Assembly (NCBI GenBank): GCA_030248215.1
Contig: JASANG010002898.1
Span: forward strand, 1-64,000
Length of the DNA stretch: 64,000 nucleotides
Direction: 5' to 3'
From: Enoplolaimus lenunculus
Taxonomy: Eukaryota; Nematoda; Enoplea; Enoplida; Thoracostomopsidae
In this document: one piece after another, positions 10,661 to 21,700 of the stretch
Numbering within the stretch: the stretch's first letter is position 1
How the letters are laid out: each line of letters opens with the position of its first letter
The notes under the pieces: model-generated
The model's database searches: none
What the model was told of the DNA's origin: nothing
The model's input: the letters and a program-made list of their open reading frames with translations, nothing else
Program-made: the position numbers and the translations under genes

Positions 10661-12807
10661 GCTTCAGAAAGTGAATCCCGGCACATGTAAACAGCTTTGT
10701 CAGTTATAAAAAATACGCAGGCGTTGCATGTACAGCGTTGAACCAGTAGCAGTGGCATTGGTACATTTGGTAAAAATATCGCATGCAGCAGAAATGATCA
10801 ATAGGTGCAATATAATTTGCACTATACAGCTGTATCTGATCAATTGCAACAAATCCCGCTAAAAGGAAGAAATGAATTGAAGAGTAAAAGCTTCAAAAAT
10901 GTTCACTTTTACCAACAGCACCTAAATTTTCAAGAGTTTCAATACTTTTAGAATTTTTAATTTTGCAGCATATTATTAAATTAAAGCAAGCGCGACAAAA
11001 TGTATTCGTGGTAACATATAGATAAAATTTTGAGATTAAAAATAACAGCGGTTGCGGTGTAACGGACATCAACTTTAAAATCTGGTTTAATACACTTTGG
11101 GATACGTCCTCGCCCGCATATTTCGTTTTGTCCACTGTTTTCAATTGGCGGTTACAATATAGAAAAATTCAAGTTGACTTTTGCCGTTTAAATCTTTTTT
11201 TCAAGTGTCTTTGTATTTATTATGGTTGGGGGTTGTGGCTTCTATTTTTTCGTCGCTCTGCATTGAAAGAGGGGGAATTATAGATATTTTGTAGGTAGTC
11301 TATAGGGGGGTTTAGCTAGTATAAGAAGAAAAATTGGTAGTTTTAGCTTCTCTTGCTATCCAGCTTCGCTCTGTCTTTATGGGGGCTCTATAGAGTGTAT
11401 ATTTGGGCTAGCCCTCTTTATCATTGAACGATAAGTAGTGAGTGGGAATAGGTAAATAATTTGTGAAGGTTAGTCTCGTGAAGTTTAGTTAAGTTGTGTA
11501 TGTTGCGCTTCGTGTAGCTTCGGTAGTATGTGGTGTTTGGGTTGAGTTGTCTTAAAATGAATTATCTAGATAGATGAAAAGGTTTTTATGAATTTAAAAT
11601 AAATGGAATGGGTATGTTTAAAAATTTGCCTATGTAACAAAAAGTATCGTAAGTATATTTAGAAAGGGTTTTTGGGCTGTAATTTAAATCTTAATTAAAA
11701 CATGAATGAAAAAAAATTTTAAAGAAGTACTTAAATTTTTCTATATTGTACCAATAAAAAAGTGGAAACAAATAGAGGGTTCAAAGTGTATTAAAAGATT
11801 TTAAGTTGTGTCGTTACCGGTGTTATTTTTAATCTAAATTTTATTATATGTTACAGATATTTTGTGCTTGCTTTAATTTATAAATGTGATTTAAAAATTT
11901 AAAAGTATTGTCTTGAAATTTAGGTGTGTTGGTAAAGTGTTTTTGAGTTTTCTCTTAATTCATTTTTCTTTTAGGGGTTTGTTGATTGTAGTAAGTGTAT
12001 AGTGATTTATATTGCTATTGTCATTTTGTGTGGATATTTTTACAAATGTAATGCTGTATGTTGTGTATGGTGGTATTTTTTATAATGGTGTTTAATGTGG
12101 GGTTCACTTTTGGGCTTTTGGTGTATTTGTTTTATGATTTTTTATTATTTTTTTTTTTATTTTTTTTTTTTTTTTTTTATTTTTTTATTTATTTATTATT
12201 TTTTTTATATTTTTTGTTTTTTTTATTTTTTTTTTTTTTTTTTTTTTATAATTTTATATTTTTTTATTTTATTTTATTATTTATTATTTATTTTTTATTT
12301 TTTTTTATTTTATTTTTTGGTAAATACAGGCTTCGAAGTGAATCCCGGCACATGTAACAGTTTGTCATTATAAAAAATCCAGCGTTGCATGTACAGCGTT
12401 GAACAGTAGCAGTGGCATTGGTATTTTGGTAAAAATTCGCATGCAGCAGAAATGATAATAGGTGCAATATAATTTGCACTATACAGCTGTATTGATCAAT
12501 TCAACAAATCCGCTAAAAGGAAGAAATGAATTGAAGAGTAAAGCTTCAAAAATGTTCACTTTTACCGCCTAAATTTTCAAGAGTTTATATTTTAGAATTT
12601 TTAATTTTGAGATATTAAATTAGAGGAAAATGTATTAGTGGTAATATAGATAAAATTTTGAGTTAAAATAAGGGTTGGGTGTGATAATTTAAAATTGTTT
12701 ATCCTTTGTCTCCTCCCCGCATATTTCGTTTTGTCCACTGTTTTCAATTGGCGGTTACAATATAGAAAAATTCAAGTTGACTTTTGCCGTTTAAATCTTT
12801 TTTTCAA
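10661..12807. repeat. Duplicated segment separated by noisy T-rich sequence; probable assembly error
   Basis: Sequence 10661-11204 recurs at about 12330-12807. The last 91 bases (11114-11204 and 12717-12807) are identical, while the earlier part of the second copy differs mainly by many small deletions of one to a few bases (for example ACAGCTTTGTCAG against ACAGTTTGTCA). Between them, 11205-12320 is a G/T-skewed stretch culminating in long T runs. The pattern fits an uncorrected long-read segment spliced between two contig ends that share sequence. A real, old tandem duplication is the alternative. Confidence 0.7.
12136..12318 (+). repeat. Poly-T low-complexity tract
   Basis: About 180 bases of almost pure T with scattered A. 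It would encode phenylalanine/tyrosine runs and must not be read as a protein. Confidence 0.9.
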
Positions 12808-13261
12808 TTCATGGTTGCTGTCTCAATCTAAGATTTAAATTGACAGTGGCCGTCAGAAAACCGTCTTTTTCTAACATCAATAGTTGCTTTACTGCGATAC
12901 TGTTTTTGGTTACATAGGGGCTTGAAATTTTTAAACAGTACCGCAGTTTTGTCCATTGTATTTTGAAATTCGATAAAAACCTTTTCAGTATAGCAGTGCT
13001 ATGCTAGAGTAATTTCATTTTAAGAGCAACTGTCAATTGCCGTTGCAAACATCCACAGTACGTACGCGAAGGCTACAGCGGATAGGCGCAACATATTCAC
13101 GAAACTTATAGCTATAACTTTGCACGAGACTTTATACCTTTCACGAAATTATTTTAGCCTATGTTGTCTCCATCTTCACTACGGTTTATACGTTCAATGT
13201 ATAAGAGGGTCTTAGGGTCCCAAATATACACTTTCTATAGAGGCTCGGCCCATGTAAAGAT

Positions 13262-13441
13262 CAGGAGCGAAGAGTTTTTTCTGTGGGACTAGCATAGAGT
13301 AAGCTTAAAAGCTTTAGTCCAATTTTTTTTGCTTGGCTTAGGTTTAGTCTTAGGCTTAGGAATAGGCTCTCCTTGCGCTTAGGTTTAGACTTAGGCTTGG
13401 CTTAGGCTTAGAAATATGCTTATAATTCTGTTCCGCCTCTG
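13262..13441. mobile_element. MITE-like element (family B, CTTAGGCTTAG core)
   Basis: It begins CAGGAGCGAAGAG, continues with CTGTGGGACTAGCATAGAGTAAGCTT, has a core of repeated CTTAGGCTTAG/TTTAGTCTTAGG words, and ends TTCTGTTCCGCCTCTG, approximately the reverse complement of the start. Related copies lie at about 25753, 27666 and 28280. No 8-bp target duplication was found. Confidence 0.6.
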
Positions 13442-14285
13442 TTCTTTTCAATGGCCAGAGGCTCGGACGAAAAATTAGAATGGCCAGCAACCCTGTTATT
13501 TCGCAATGCGCTATTAATAAATATCGAAAGTTACAGTTTCTGTTGAAAAAATGGGTTAATGTTGGTAGTGATCCCATTTGAACAGTTTGAAGTACGTTTA
13601 TAGCCAATTAGGTGAAGCAGCTTTTATTATTTGATTTCATTCACGATCTGCGTGCCCATTCCAGCCCAGTTTGATTATGTTTATTTTATTTAATCCTTAG
13701 CTAGCGTAAAATTTTGCCTACACGGTTTAGTGAAGTTATGTCATGTTTATGTGAATGTTTGGTAAGTCGTGCTTCAAACAGCGATCGACTGCCTCACCGC
13801 GATCCAAGACCTAGAAAGACCAATGGAATAATACATACATAAAAAGTGAACACGTAATACACATTGCGCAGTAGCTAGGCAAGTACACAGCGTACACACT
13901 GGTAAACAGCGCGTATAATAGCTAACATAAGTAGTTGAAGCAGTGCTGCGATAGGTACTTCAGTTTGTCAGAACGTTTCTCCGGTTAGCTAATGGTTTCT
14001 GGTTCAATCAAGCGGAGGGGATGAGCCCTGCTGGTAAATTTTGCCCCCCCCCCCATTGAAAATTTTCAACCTTGCTTGTAAGTTAACGAAACCTTTGCAT
14101 ACCTCTCCTGAAAATTTTCAGCCCCTCCCCTCTCTAGCAAGGAGAACTGGTTACGGGCCTGTAAATTTACATTGCAAACGGCCGTATGCTGCCAGCAAAC
14201 ATACAAGACAACACAATGCACATTGCATTTATTGCATACGCACTACGGCAAGCATGTCTCCCATGCTAACGAAAACTTGTATCTC

Positions 14286-14888
14286 CTAAAAATTGCGGTC
14301 AACTATTGATATAAAATTCAATGTCGCGCAAAATTTATTTTTAATAGGTATCTGGTTATTGCGAAGGTAAGACAGGTAAAACATGGCGTTGAACTTGTCG
14401 AGATCGAGACTACTCATTCCTGCCAATGACAGACTGCTGCAAGTGTTTTTGAAGCAAGTACTTCCGCACTTATGCATCGTAAGGGCGACGGATCTCTCAA
14501 CCGAGTACGTATGTTTTTTGCTCGAGTCGGTGATGAAAATCGTGCTAATCAAAAATTGCATATTGCCGAAAAGTCCATTCGAATAGCAGTCGAATTTGTA
14601 TTTATTCAATGTTTTTATAAAGCTTCTGACCCGTCCTGAAGGATGTTGTTGCGAAAGAACTGAAATGCGGACTCCTAGTGAATCTGAATTACGGAAAAAT
14701 CCTTTATGAATGGAATAAAATGTTATGTGCTCTAAAACGGTTTTACTGTTGAGTGTTTGGTTGTGGTGATAACCAGTTGGCTTTATGTTCTTTTTGGGTG
14801 GTACCTGTGGAGATATACCCATGATTGAAAGGGAATAGGAAATCTGTTTCATCGGCTGTACGGCTGTCGTCAGAGCCTTCGTTTTCAA
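14286..14888 (-). CDS. Unidentified 200-codon open frame
   Basis: A 200-codon open frame on the minus strand is long for this base composition, but its peptide (Ser/Thr/Lys/Phe-rich, ending SIVDRNF) matches nothing I recognise. The opposite strand has a shorter frame starting MALNLSRSRLLIPANDR that reaches a GTATGT donor-like site near 14510. Only one of these, or neither, can be coding. It may be remnant transposon sequence. Confidence 0.2.
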   Translation of the reverse strand: MKTKALTTAVQPMKQISYSLSIMGISPQVPPKKNIKPTGYHHNQTLNSKTVLEHITFYSIHKGFFRNSDSLGVRISVLSQQHPSGRVRSFIKTLNKYKFDCYSNGLFGNMQFLISTIFITDSSKKHTYSVERSVALTMHKCGSTCFKNTCSSLSLAGMSSLDLDKFNAMFYLSYLRNNQIPIKNKFCATLNFISIVDRNF

Positions 14889-15742
14889 TGATACGCAACC
14901 TGAATAAATTTACAAATACGTATCATCGTGCATAGAGCTTGAGGATTTTATTGCACATCAAACTTGGAATCGGGCCATAACGACGTTATTATCAGAGGCA
15001 CTGTATAACACTTCAGCAGTTTCTGAAAATTTTTATTTAGCCGATTTTGTTGATACATTGGTGCCCAGGAATTAATGTTGTATTAAATGAGCTTGGAAGG
15101 GAACAAACTTTTGTTAATAGAAATGGGCATTTGGTGGGATCGTTTTTAACCGCGATGGAGTACACGTCGTAAACCATTGCGGTTTTATAGAATTATAGAT
15201 GAAATGGTGTAAGATCATTCCAGAGCTCAGATTTATGCCATACAGAATGATACAAAAGCGTCGCTCTCTCCTTACGGCAAGTTAGGAGGCTGGGTGCGCA
15301 TTGCGCAATAAACTCTGCTATTTACTACGTATTGCAGTGCGGTGCAGGAACTGTGAAAATTTGCGTAGTATTTTGTTGTACGGGTAAAGCGGTTTGAGTA
15401 TCCTTTGCTCGGCTGCTGGAGTGTTGAGAATTCTCGATAACAATAAAGTATTTTTGCATATTCAAGTTACAATATATGACACTGAGACATTTGCGCATGT
15501 TGTCTTGTTGTCTTGAGTTAGTGTGTGATGTGGAAAAATTTGTTTCTGTGCTAAACGTGCCGCTTAACTGGCGTGTGTTTCGGACACAACGGGGTGTGAG
15601 TCTAGTCTGTGTATGTAAGACGTATTTAGAAACAAAGAACATCTTAACGAAGGTGCTCCTACTAGAGAAGCATGCAAGTTACGGGTTCTATGACATTGAC
15701 TATAATGCTTATATACTGCATTCATATTTTATTTCAGCAAAT
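14889..15742. other. Region upstream of UBA2
   Basis: No recognisable gene. It should contain the UBA2 promoter and any 5' UTR exon. A good 3' splice-like site (TTTTATTTCAG) ends at 15737, five bases before the ATG. Confidence 0.4.
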
Positions 15743-18700
15743 ATGATATATATTAGCCGAGATCAGCTAGAATCGGTTAGAGTGCTTGTAATTGGCGCGG
15801 GAGGCATCGGATGTGAATTGGTTAAAAATTTGGTCATGTCAAACTTCGGCAGCGTCGATTTGGTACGTTTGACCAAGAGTGTGTGATACCGTTTAACAAG
15901 AATATGCAACTGAACTGGATACGTTCTGTGTAGAAAAGAATGTATTTATCGCGCGTAGCATTTTTGGCTTCCGCCACCCTTATTTGGTAGGGGGTCAAAA
16001 TCATGTGCTGTTGCATATTCTGAAAAGTAGTGCGATTATATTTTCGATGTTCGCTGGCAGTTATCGACTCATGGTTTGACTGCTGACAGTCCTTAAAATG
16101 GTTGGGCGTATAAAGACGTATTTTATCAATACAGCTGCAACTACCAAACGCCTGCTCTGAAAATGTTATATGTACTCTGTTTATACATTGTGAAGAATAT
16201 TACGTAGCATTAGGTCAATACGGTTGCAATCACCAATCACAACCGCTTAGCGCGTAGATGTAATTTAGTCTGCCGCCAAACCATCTCTTTAGTGCAGTAT
16301 GTTTTTGAATTATTTTGACTATGTGACTTCTGCTGTTGTTTAGCATTCACGAAAGTTTCCGGAAAAGTGACCACGATAATTTAATTTCAGATTGATTTAG
16401 ATACCATTGACGTAAGCAATCTCAACCGGCAATTTTTGTTCCAGAAAAAGCATGTTGGTCGTTCAAAAGCAGAAGTATATATTTAAAATGTACTACTAAT
16501 ATGGGGTTTACCGAAGTAGTGTATTTGTTAAGAGTGCAGGATTTGTGTACATAATATGCGCATACCCAACTTGTTTTTGAAAGTAACGATTCGTTGAAGT
16601 TTATTAAGTGTGTCTGTTTTGTCCATGCACTACGTACGTACCGATTACGATTTTATTTTTAGATTGCTAAAGAGAGTGCGCTCAAGTTCAATCCAGATGC
16701 CAAGATTAAGCACTATCACACCAATGTTCAAAAGTAATTTTCGGCTGCCCTGAGGCTGCGCTATCGATGGAGATATCTCTTCCGAACTTGATTTGCCCTT
16801 CGGTTCAAGCCCCCTCCTATTCGAGATTTTGTCTCCTGGTTGAATGTTTTTAGCTTGACAATTTAACTGTTTTCGGACGAAAGTGTGTTTTCAAATACTA
16901 TTGATGATCTGAATGGAAAATGACATTTTCTTTTAAAATAGTACGTAATTTTGTCGGTAAACATTAACATCCTCGCATTAAGATTTTATTTTCCCCTGAT
17001 TGAACACCCCTTCTCCGTCGACACCCAGCGAATGCTCAGGTTGTATAATGTATATGTAGTGGTAGCTACCGCGCCAAATTAGCAGTGTCTTTTGAATGCC
17101 ACGATTTATTACGTGATATATACTTATTAGATGATGGCAGGAAAAGATGTAGGTTTACCAAAATATTTTGAATCAACAGAGTCTTTGTCTTGCGTTATGT
17201 TTGCTGGTTTGAAAAACGTGGCTGTTTTAACTCGTTGATTCCGGCATGTCCTGTATTGTTTCAAACAGGGCCAGCGCACAAAAACGATTTATTGCACTCA
17301 ATTTGCTTTTCCCTCCACACAGATTTCAGTAAAAATTTATTTACCATTTGTCGCCTTACGTTACAAAATTTGATGCATATTCACACATCAAACCGCTTCC
17401 AGCATCAATTGTGAAAGCTGGAGAACCCGGCGAAAAATACCTGATTTCATGCCGGACTCTGACGTTGATTAATACCAGATTTTTATTATAGCCTATATTT
17501 TTTATGCACACTTATAGCAGCAGGTGGTTTACATGATTATGAACGTACATATATACATCCAAACAGCCAAAGCTGCAATTGGTTGCTAATTTGTTTTCAG
17601 CCCGCAGTTTGATGTTAACTTCTACAAGCAGTATAATGTTGTGATGAATGCGTTGGATAACAATGGCGAGTTTATTCTTTCTCTTCTTTTTCCACGCCCG
17701 GTCTTGGATCATAGGCGGTCGGACAGGCTGATGCCATCTTAGCAACAGAACTGTTTGACGGCTTTGACGCCGTCTGCATTATCTGAAGACACGTGTATTT
17801 AAATCATAAAAATGAAACAAAAGCGTTTATAACCAAAAGAGTAATTTTGACGAGCAATTTCCGATTTGCTACCAAAATTAGTTTAACGATGCTTTGGCAA
17901 GTTTTGTGGCTAGGTTACGATGATGATTTTCATTGAATTTTTGTTGAAACTCGACATTTGCTTGTGAAGCATTGAATTCAATAAATAAACAAACAGTATC
18001 TTTGATTTAAATTTCAGCAGCTCGTAGTCATGTTAACCGCATGTGTTTAGCAGCAGATGTTCCGCTGATTGAGAGTGGTTCAGCGGGATATTTGGGACAA
18101 GTCACCGTTATCAAAAAGGTATATATACCATTGGTTTTGTCTTGGTTTATAGTTTATGCAATGTTGGCATTTTTATACAGATACTATTGTTAAAATTGTT
18201 ACGATAAGCGCGACACTGGTGCTGCTTCATATAGGATTGCAAACTCTATCGGGGTGACTAGTAGGTTCGAACCTTTGTAAATTACCTCACGGAAGAACTG
18301 AGGTCTACCATTAGCGAAAAATGTAGAACTGTTAAAGTGGTTAATATCATCCGTCGCTGCACGTCTCTATACAACATTGTCCGAACGTGAGCTGTATAAT
18401 TAGCATCATCATTATTGAGCGAAGTTCGGAGATTCGCGAAGGGTTTTACGTTTTGTGCTCGGGGGTTGAAAGGAGAATGTCCGTCCGTCTGTCAGAAAAG
18501 AATCGAACCGCTGAACTAATTTTGATGAACTTTTTTATTTGACAGCCAATTATCCTTGGGCATTAACCTCGCGTTAGGGTTTTAAAATTTCAAACCTTTT
18601 ATCAGCTACAGGCTAATTTGCATAATTAGTGAAGCCTATTTAAGACTTTTTACATTATTTCACTAATTATTAGAATTAAGGGTTTTTGGGTGCGAGGAAT

Positions 18701-21700
18701 CTGAATAAATTGTCTACAAACCTTCAAAACCGATAATTGAATAGTTAGCTAATAGCTAATTTGCATATTAGCATAATTGATAAGCCTATATTAGGACTTT
18801 ATGCAATATTTTACTAATTATTAGGGTTACAAGATATCTAATTTCAGAAATTAAGGGATTAAGGGTTTGGGTGCGAGGTATCGAAATAAATTATCTACAA
18901 ACCTAAAATCGACAATTCAATAGTTATCTCGTAGCTAAATTGCATATTTACTTAATTGATAAGCTTAAATTAGAACATCTGAAACTATTTCACTTTCAAC
19001 AATAAAGTGTTTTTGCTTGCGAGGAATCTGAGCAAATTGTTTACAAATCTTGAAAACCGATAAATGAATAGTTAGCTAATAAGTAATTTGCCTATTAGCA
19101 TAATTGCTGAAGTGGGTTCGAGCTGCGATCAACACATGCAGTCCCACCACGACGGGTTATCAGTTATTTATCATGTTTGGTTTGTCGCGTAGTTGAGCAA
19201 TAGATAGTCTCTAGGCTGTTAATTAAAAATTACTACATGATGAAACGACGAAAAAATAAAATGTAGGTTTAAATTTTTAGGGCATGACGGAATGCTTTGA
19301 ATGTAACCCACCGCCTCCGCAAAAGACATTTCCAGGCTGCACAATTCGCAACACACCATCTGAGCCAGTACATTGTGTTGTATGGGCGAAGCATTTGTTC
19401 AAGTAACTGATTCTAGTGTTTACGTAGATGACATCAATAGAATTTATTATTAGTCAACGGCGTTATCAAGCATTTGATTTATATGAGCGGCTATATTGTG
19501 ATAACAGCATAGTATTTGCGGTATTTGTTGGATTAAACTTTTTGCAGCTTTATATTATTATCCGCATAGGCAAATTTTCAACATAAGAATCTGCATCACC
19601 AAAAGTTTGGTTTCAGTGCAGCATAAATGAAGTCTTCTGCTTCTTTCTGAAAATTAATGTTACCAGAAATACCACTGCATTTAGAGTTTGAAGAGAATTA
19701 GTGATAATTTATTGAATATCCGGACATCCATTAAACTTGTTAGTTTCACGGTATCTTTTAGCTATAAAATTTTGTTACTCCTATTTGTTTGGTTCGCAAT
19801 GTGCCAGCGGACTAATGATTACTGAATCTATCTACCTATCGCATTGTTGATACAGATTTTAACACTTCCTATTGTTTTCTTGGTGTAACGCGTCGATTTG
19901 ATTTTTAGCCAACTTTTTGGAGCTGCAGATGATGATGAAGATGTTTCACCCGATATGGCAGATCCTGAAGCACAAGTTAAGCTATTCATACTGCACTGTT
20001 TCTAAATTGTTTCAAGAGTAGTTCTTACATAACACAATTCTAAGACGTTGCTAAATTAATAGCTACATAATTTTTTTCCAATTCATGAGCGGATAAGGTC
20101 ATAGTCGTCATGCTAATTCTGACATCACACATCAGCCGGACTACACTCGTCTGTTCATTGAACAAGGCTGTGCTAAACTGTTTGTGGTGCCCAATTTTTG
20201 TATTCTGCCTGCCCATTATTGCACTTAACGATTCATTGCGTAACCTACGGTATCACGTGCTTTGATTGATTAGTTCCAAATTAAGTCGAAGTTATTAATG
20301 TTGATAATGTTTTAAATTTGAATTAGAAGAAATGAGGCCGTGTAACTGAGACCGATGAAGTCAGTTTTGGGCTATTTTAACAGGTTCACTCAGTTTAATT
20401 TGTGCTATGTTTCTTCATTTGTTTTTGATTTTTAGGCGATTTATCAGAAAGTGATGCTGTTGTTGGAACAGCAAACGGTAATGCTGACCTCATTGGGCAA
20501 CGCAGTGGAGATAACGAAGTAGGTAGTTCGTTGAAAAATGGAACCGCATCGTCGGAGTCAGTTTCTACGTATTCCCAGGAAAATCAAGCTCAAGCTCAGA
20601 AACAGAGGCCAATAATTCAACGGATTTCGACACGAAAATGGGCCGAAGACAATGATTTCGAACCCAAAGTTTTATTTCAAAAGGTTATATTTTCTTTTTG
20701 ATTAGCCCCGCACACAAAGTGTGATTAATTGTGGCACCATCTGAAGTGTGCGATATCGCACGGTGGTGGACGTCGACGGATGTCATTAATTTTTTTAAAT
20801 GTATAGTTTTACCCATAGGCACAAGCTTAGATATATGTGTAGTATGATAGCATTACTTTGTCAGGTAACTAAGTAGTAATATTCTAAACTAGTCAATAAT
20901 AAAAGATCTGTTGGAAAACACACCTTGTGTTAACATAAGGGTATAAGTGTTTTATCTGTACTGTTTTTAGTTTACAGCTCTCCTTGCCGTTTAAATCATT
21001 ATTGTTAATACATTATTATCACTTATGGTATTTTTAAGTTTAGCTAACTTCAGTTTCTTGGATATGACTCACCGGTTTAGTTCTATTTTCAGTTGTTCTA
21101 TGATGACATCGAGTATCTGCTGTCGATGGAAAATTTATGGAAGAAACGTCGGCGGCCACAGCCGCTCGTTTGGGAAACTGTTTGTTGTAGCACAGGTGAA
21201 CAAGAATAGGATGATACGAGAAAATAAACCAACTAGTGTTGCCGACACCAAAATTCGGCTGATACCGATGCCATGCGAAGACCTAAAACCTAACAATAAT
21301 AGACGATTATAACACCGTGGAAACTGTTCATTTCAATACATTTTTCAAGCACAGAGAGAGGGGTCGCTACAGTTTCATGATCAAATGCGATACTGTCCCA
21401 GCGTGGGAAATCGAAAACGTTTGAATTATAATGCAGCGTTCACAACAAAAAATTTCATTTGGCCACCGAAAACACTATAAGGTAGGGTTAACACATGACG
21501 AATTTCAAAACTGTCATGCATTGACCCTGTCCTTACGCGTGTTAGAAAATGCTTAGTGACACGTATTAAAATGTGACAAAATTGAATTTTTTATGAACGG
21601 AGCATAACAAAATAAAAAAAATATATGAAACTTGTTAACTCACCGTTTGATGCTATTAATGACTCCGTCAGATTTCGATGCTTTTGATTTTTCAGCGCAA

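Noticed and set aside
12058-12373. Long Phe/Tyr/Leu-rich open frames
   Set aside because: They are translations of a poly-T low-complexity tract within a suspected assembly artefact.
18250-18300. Box B-like GGTTCGAACC as part of a tRNA gene
   Set aside because: No matching box A or cloverleaf could be found upstream.
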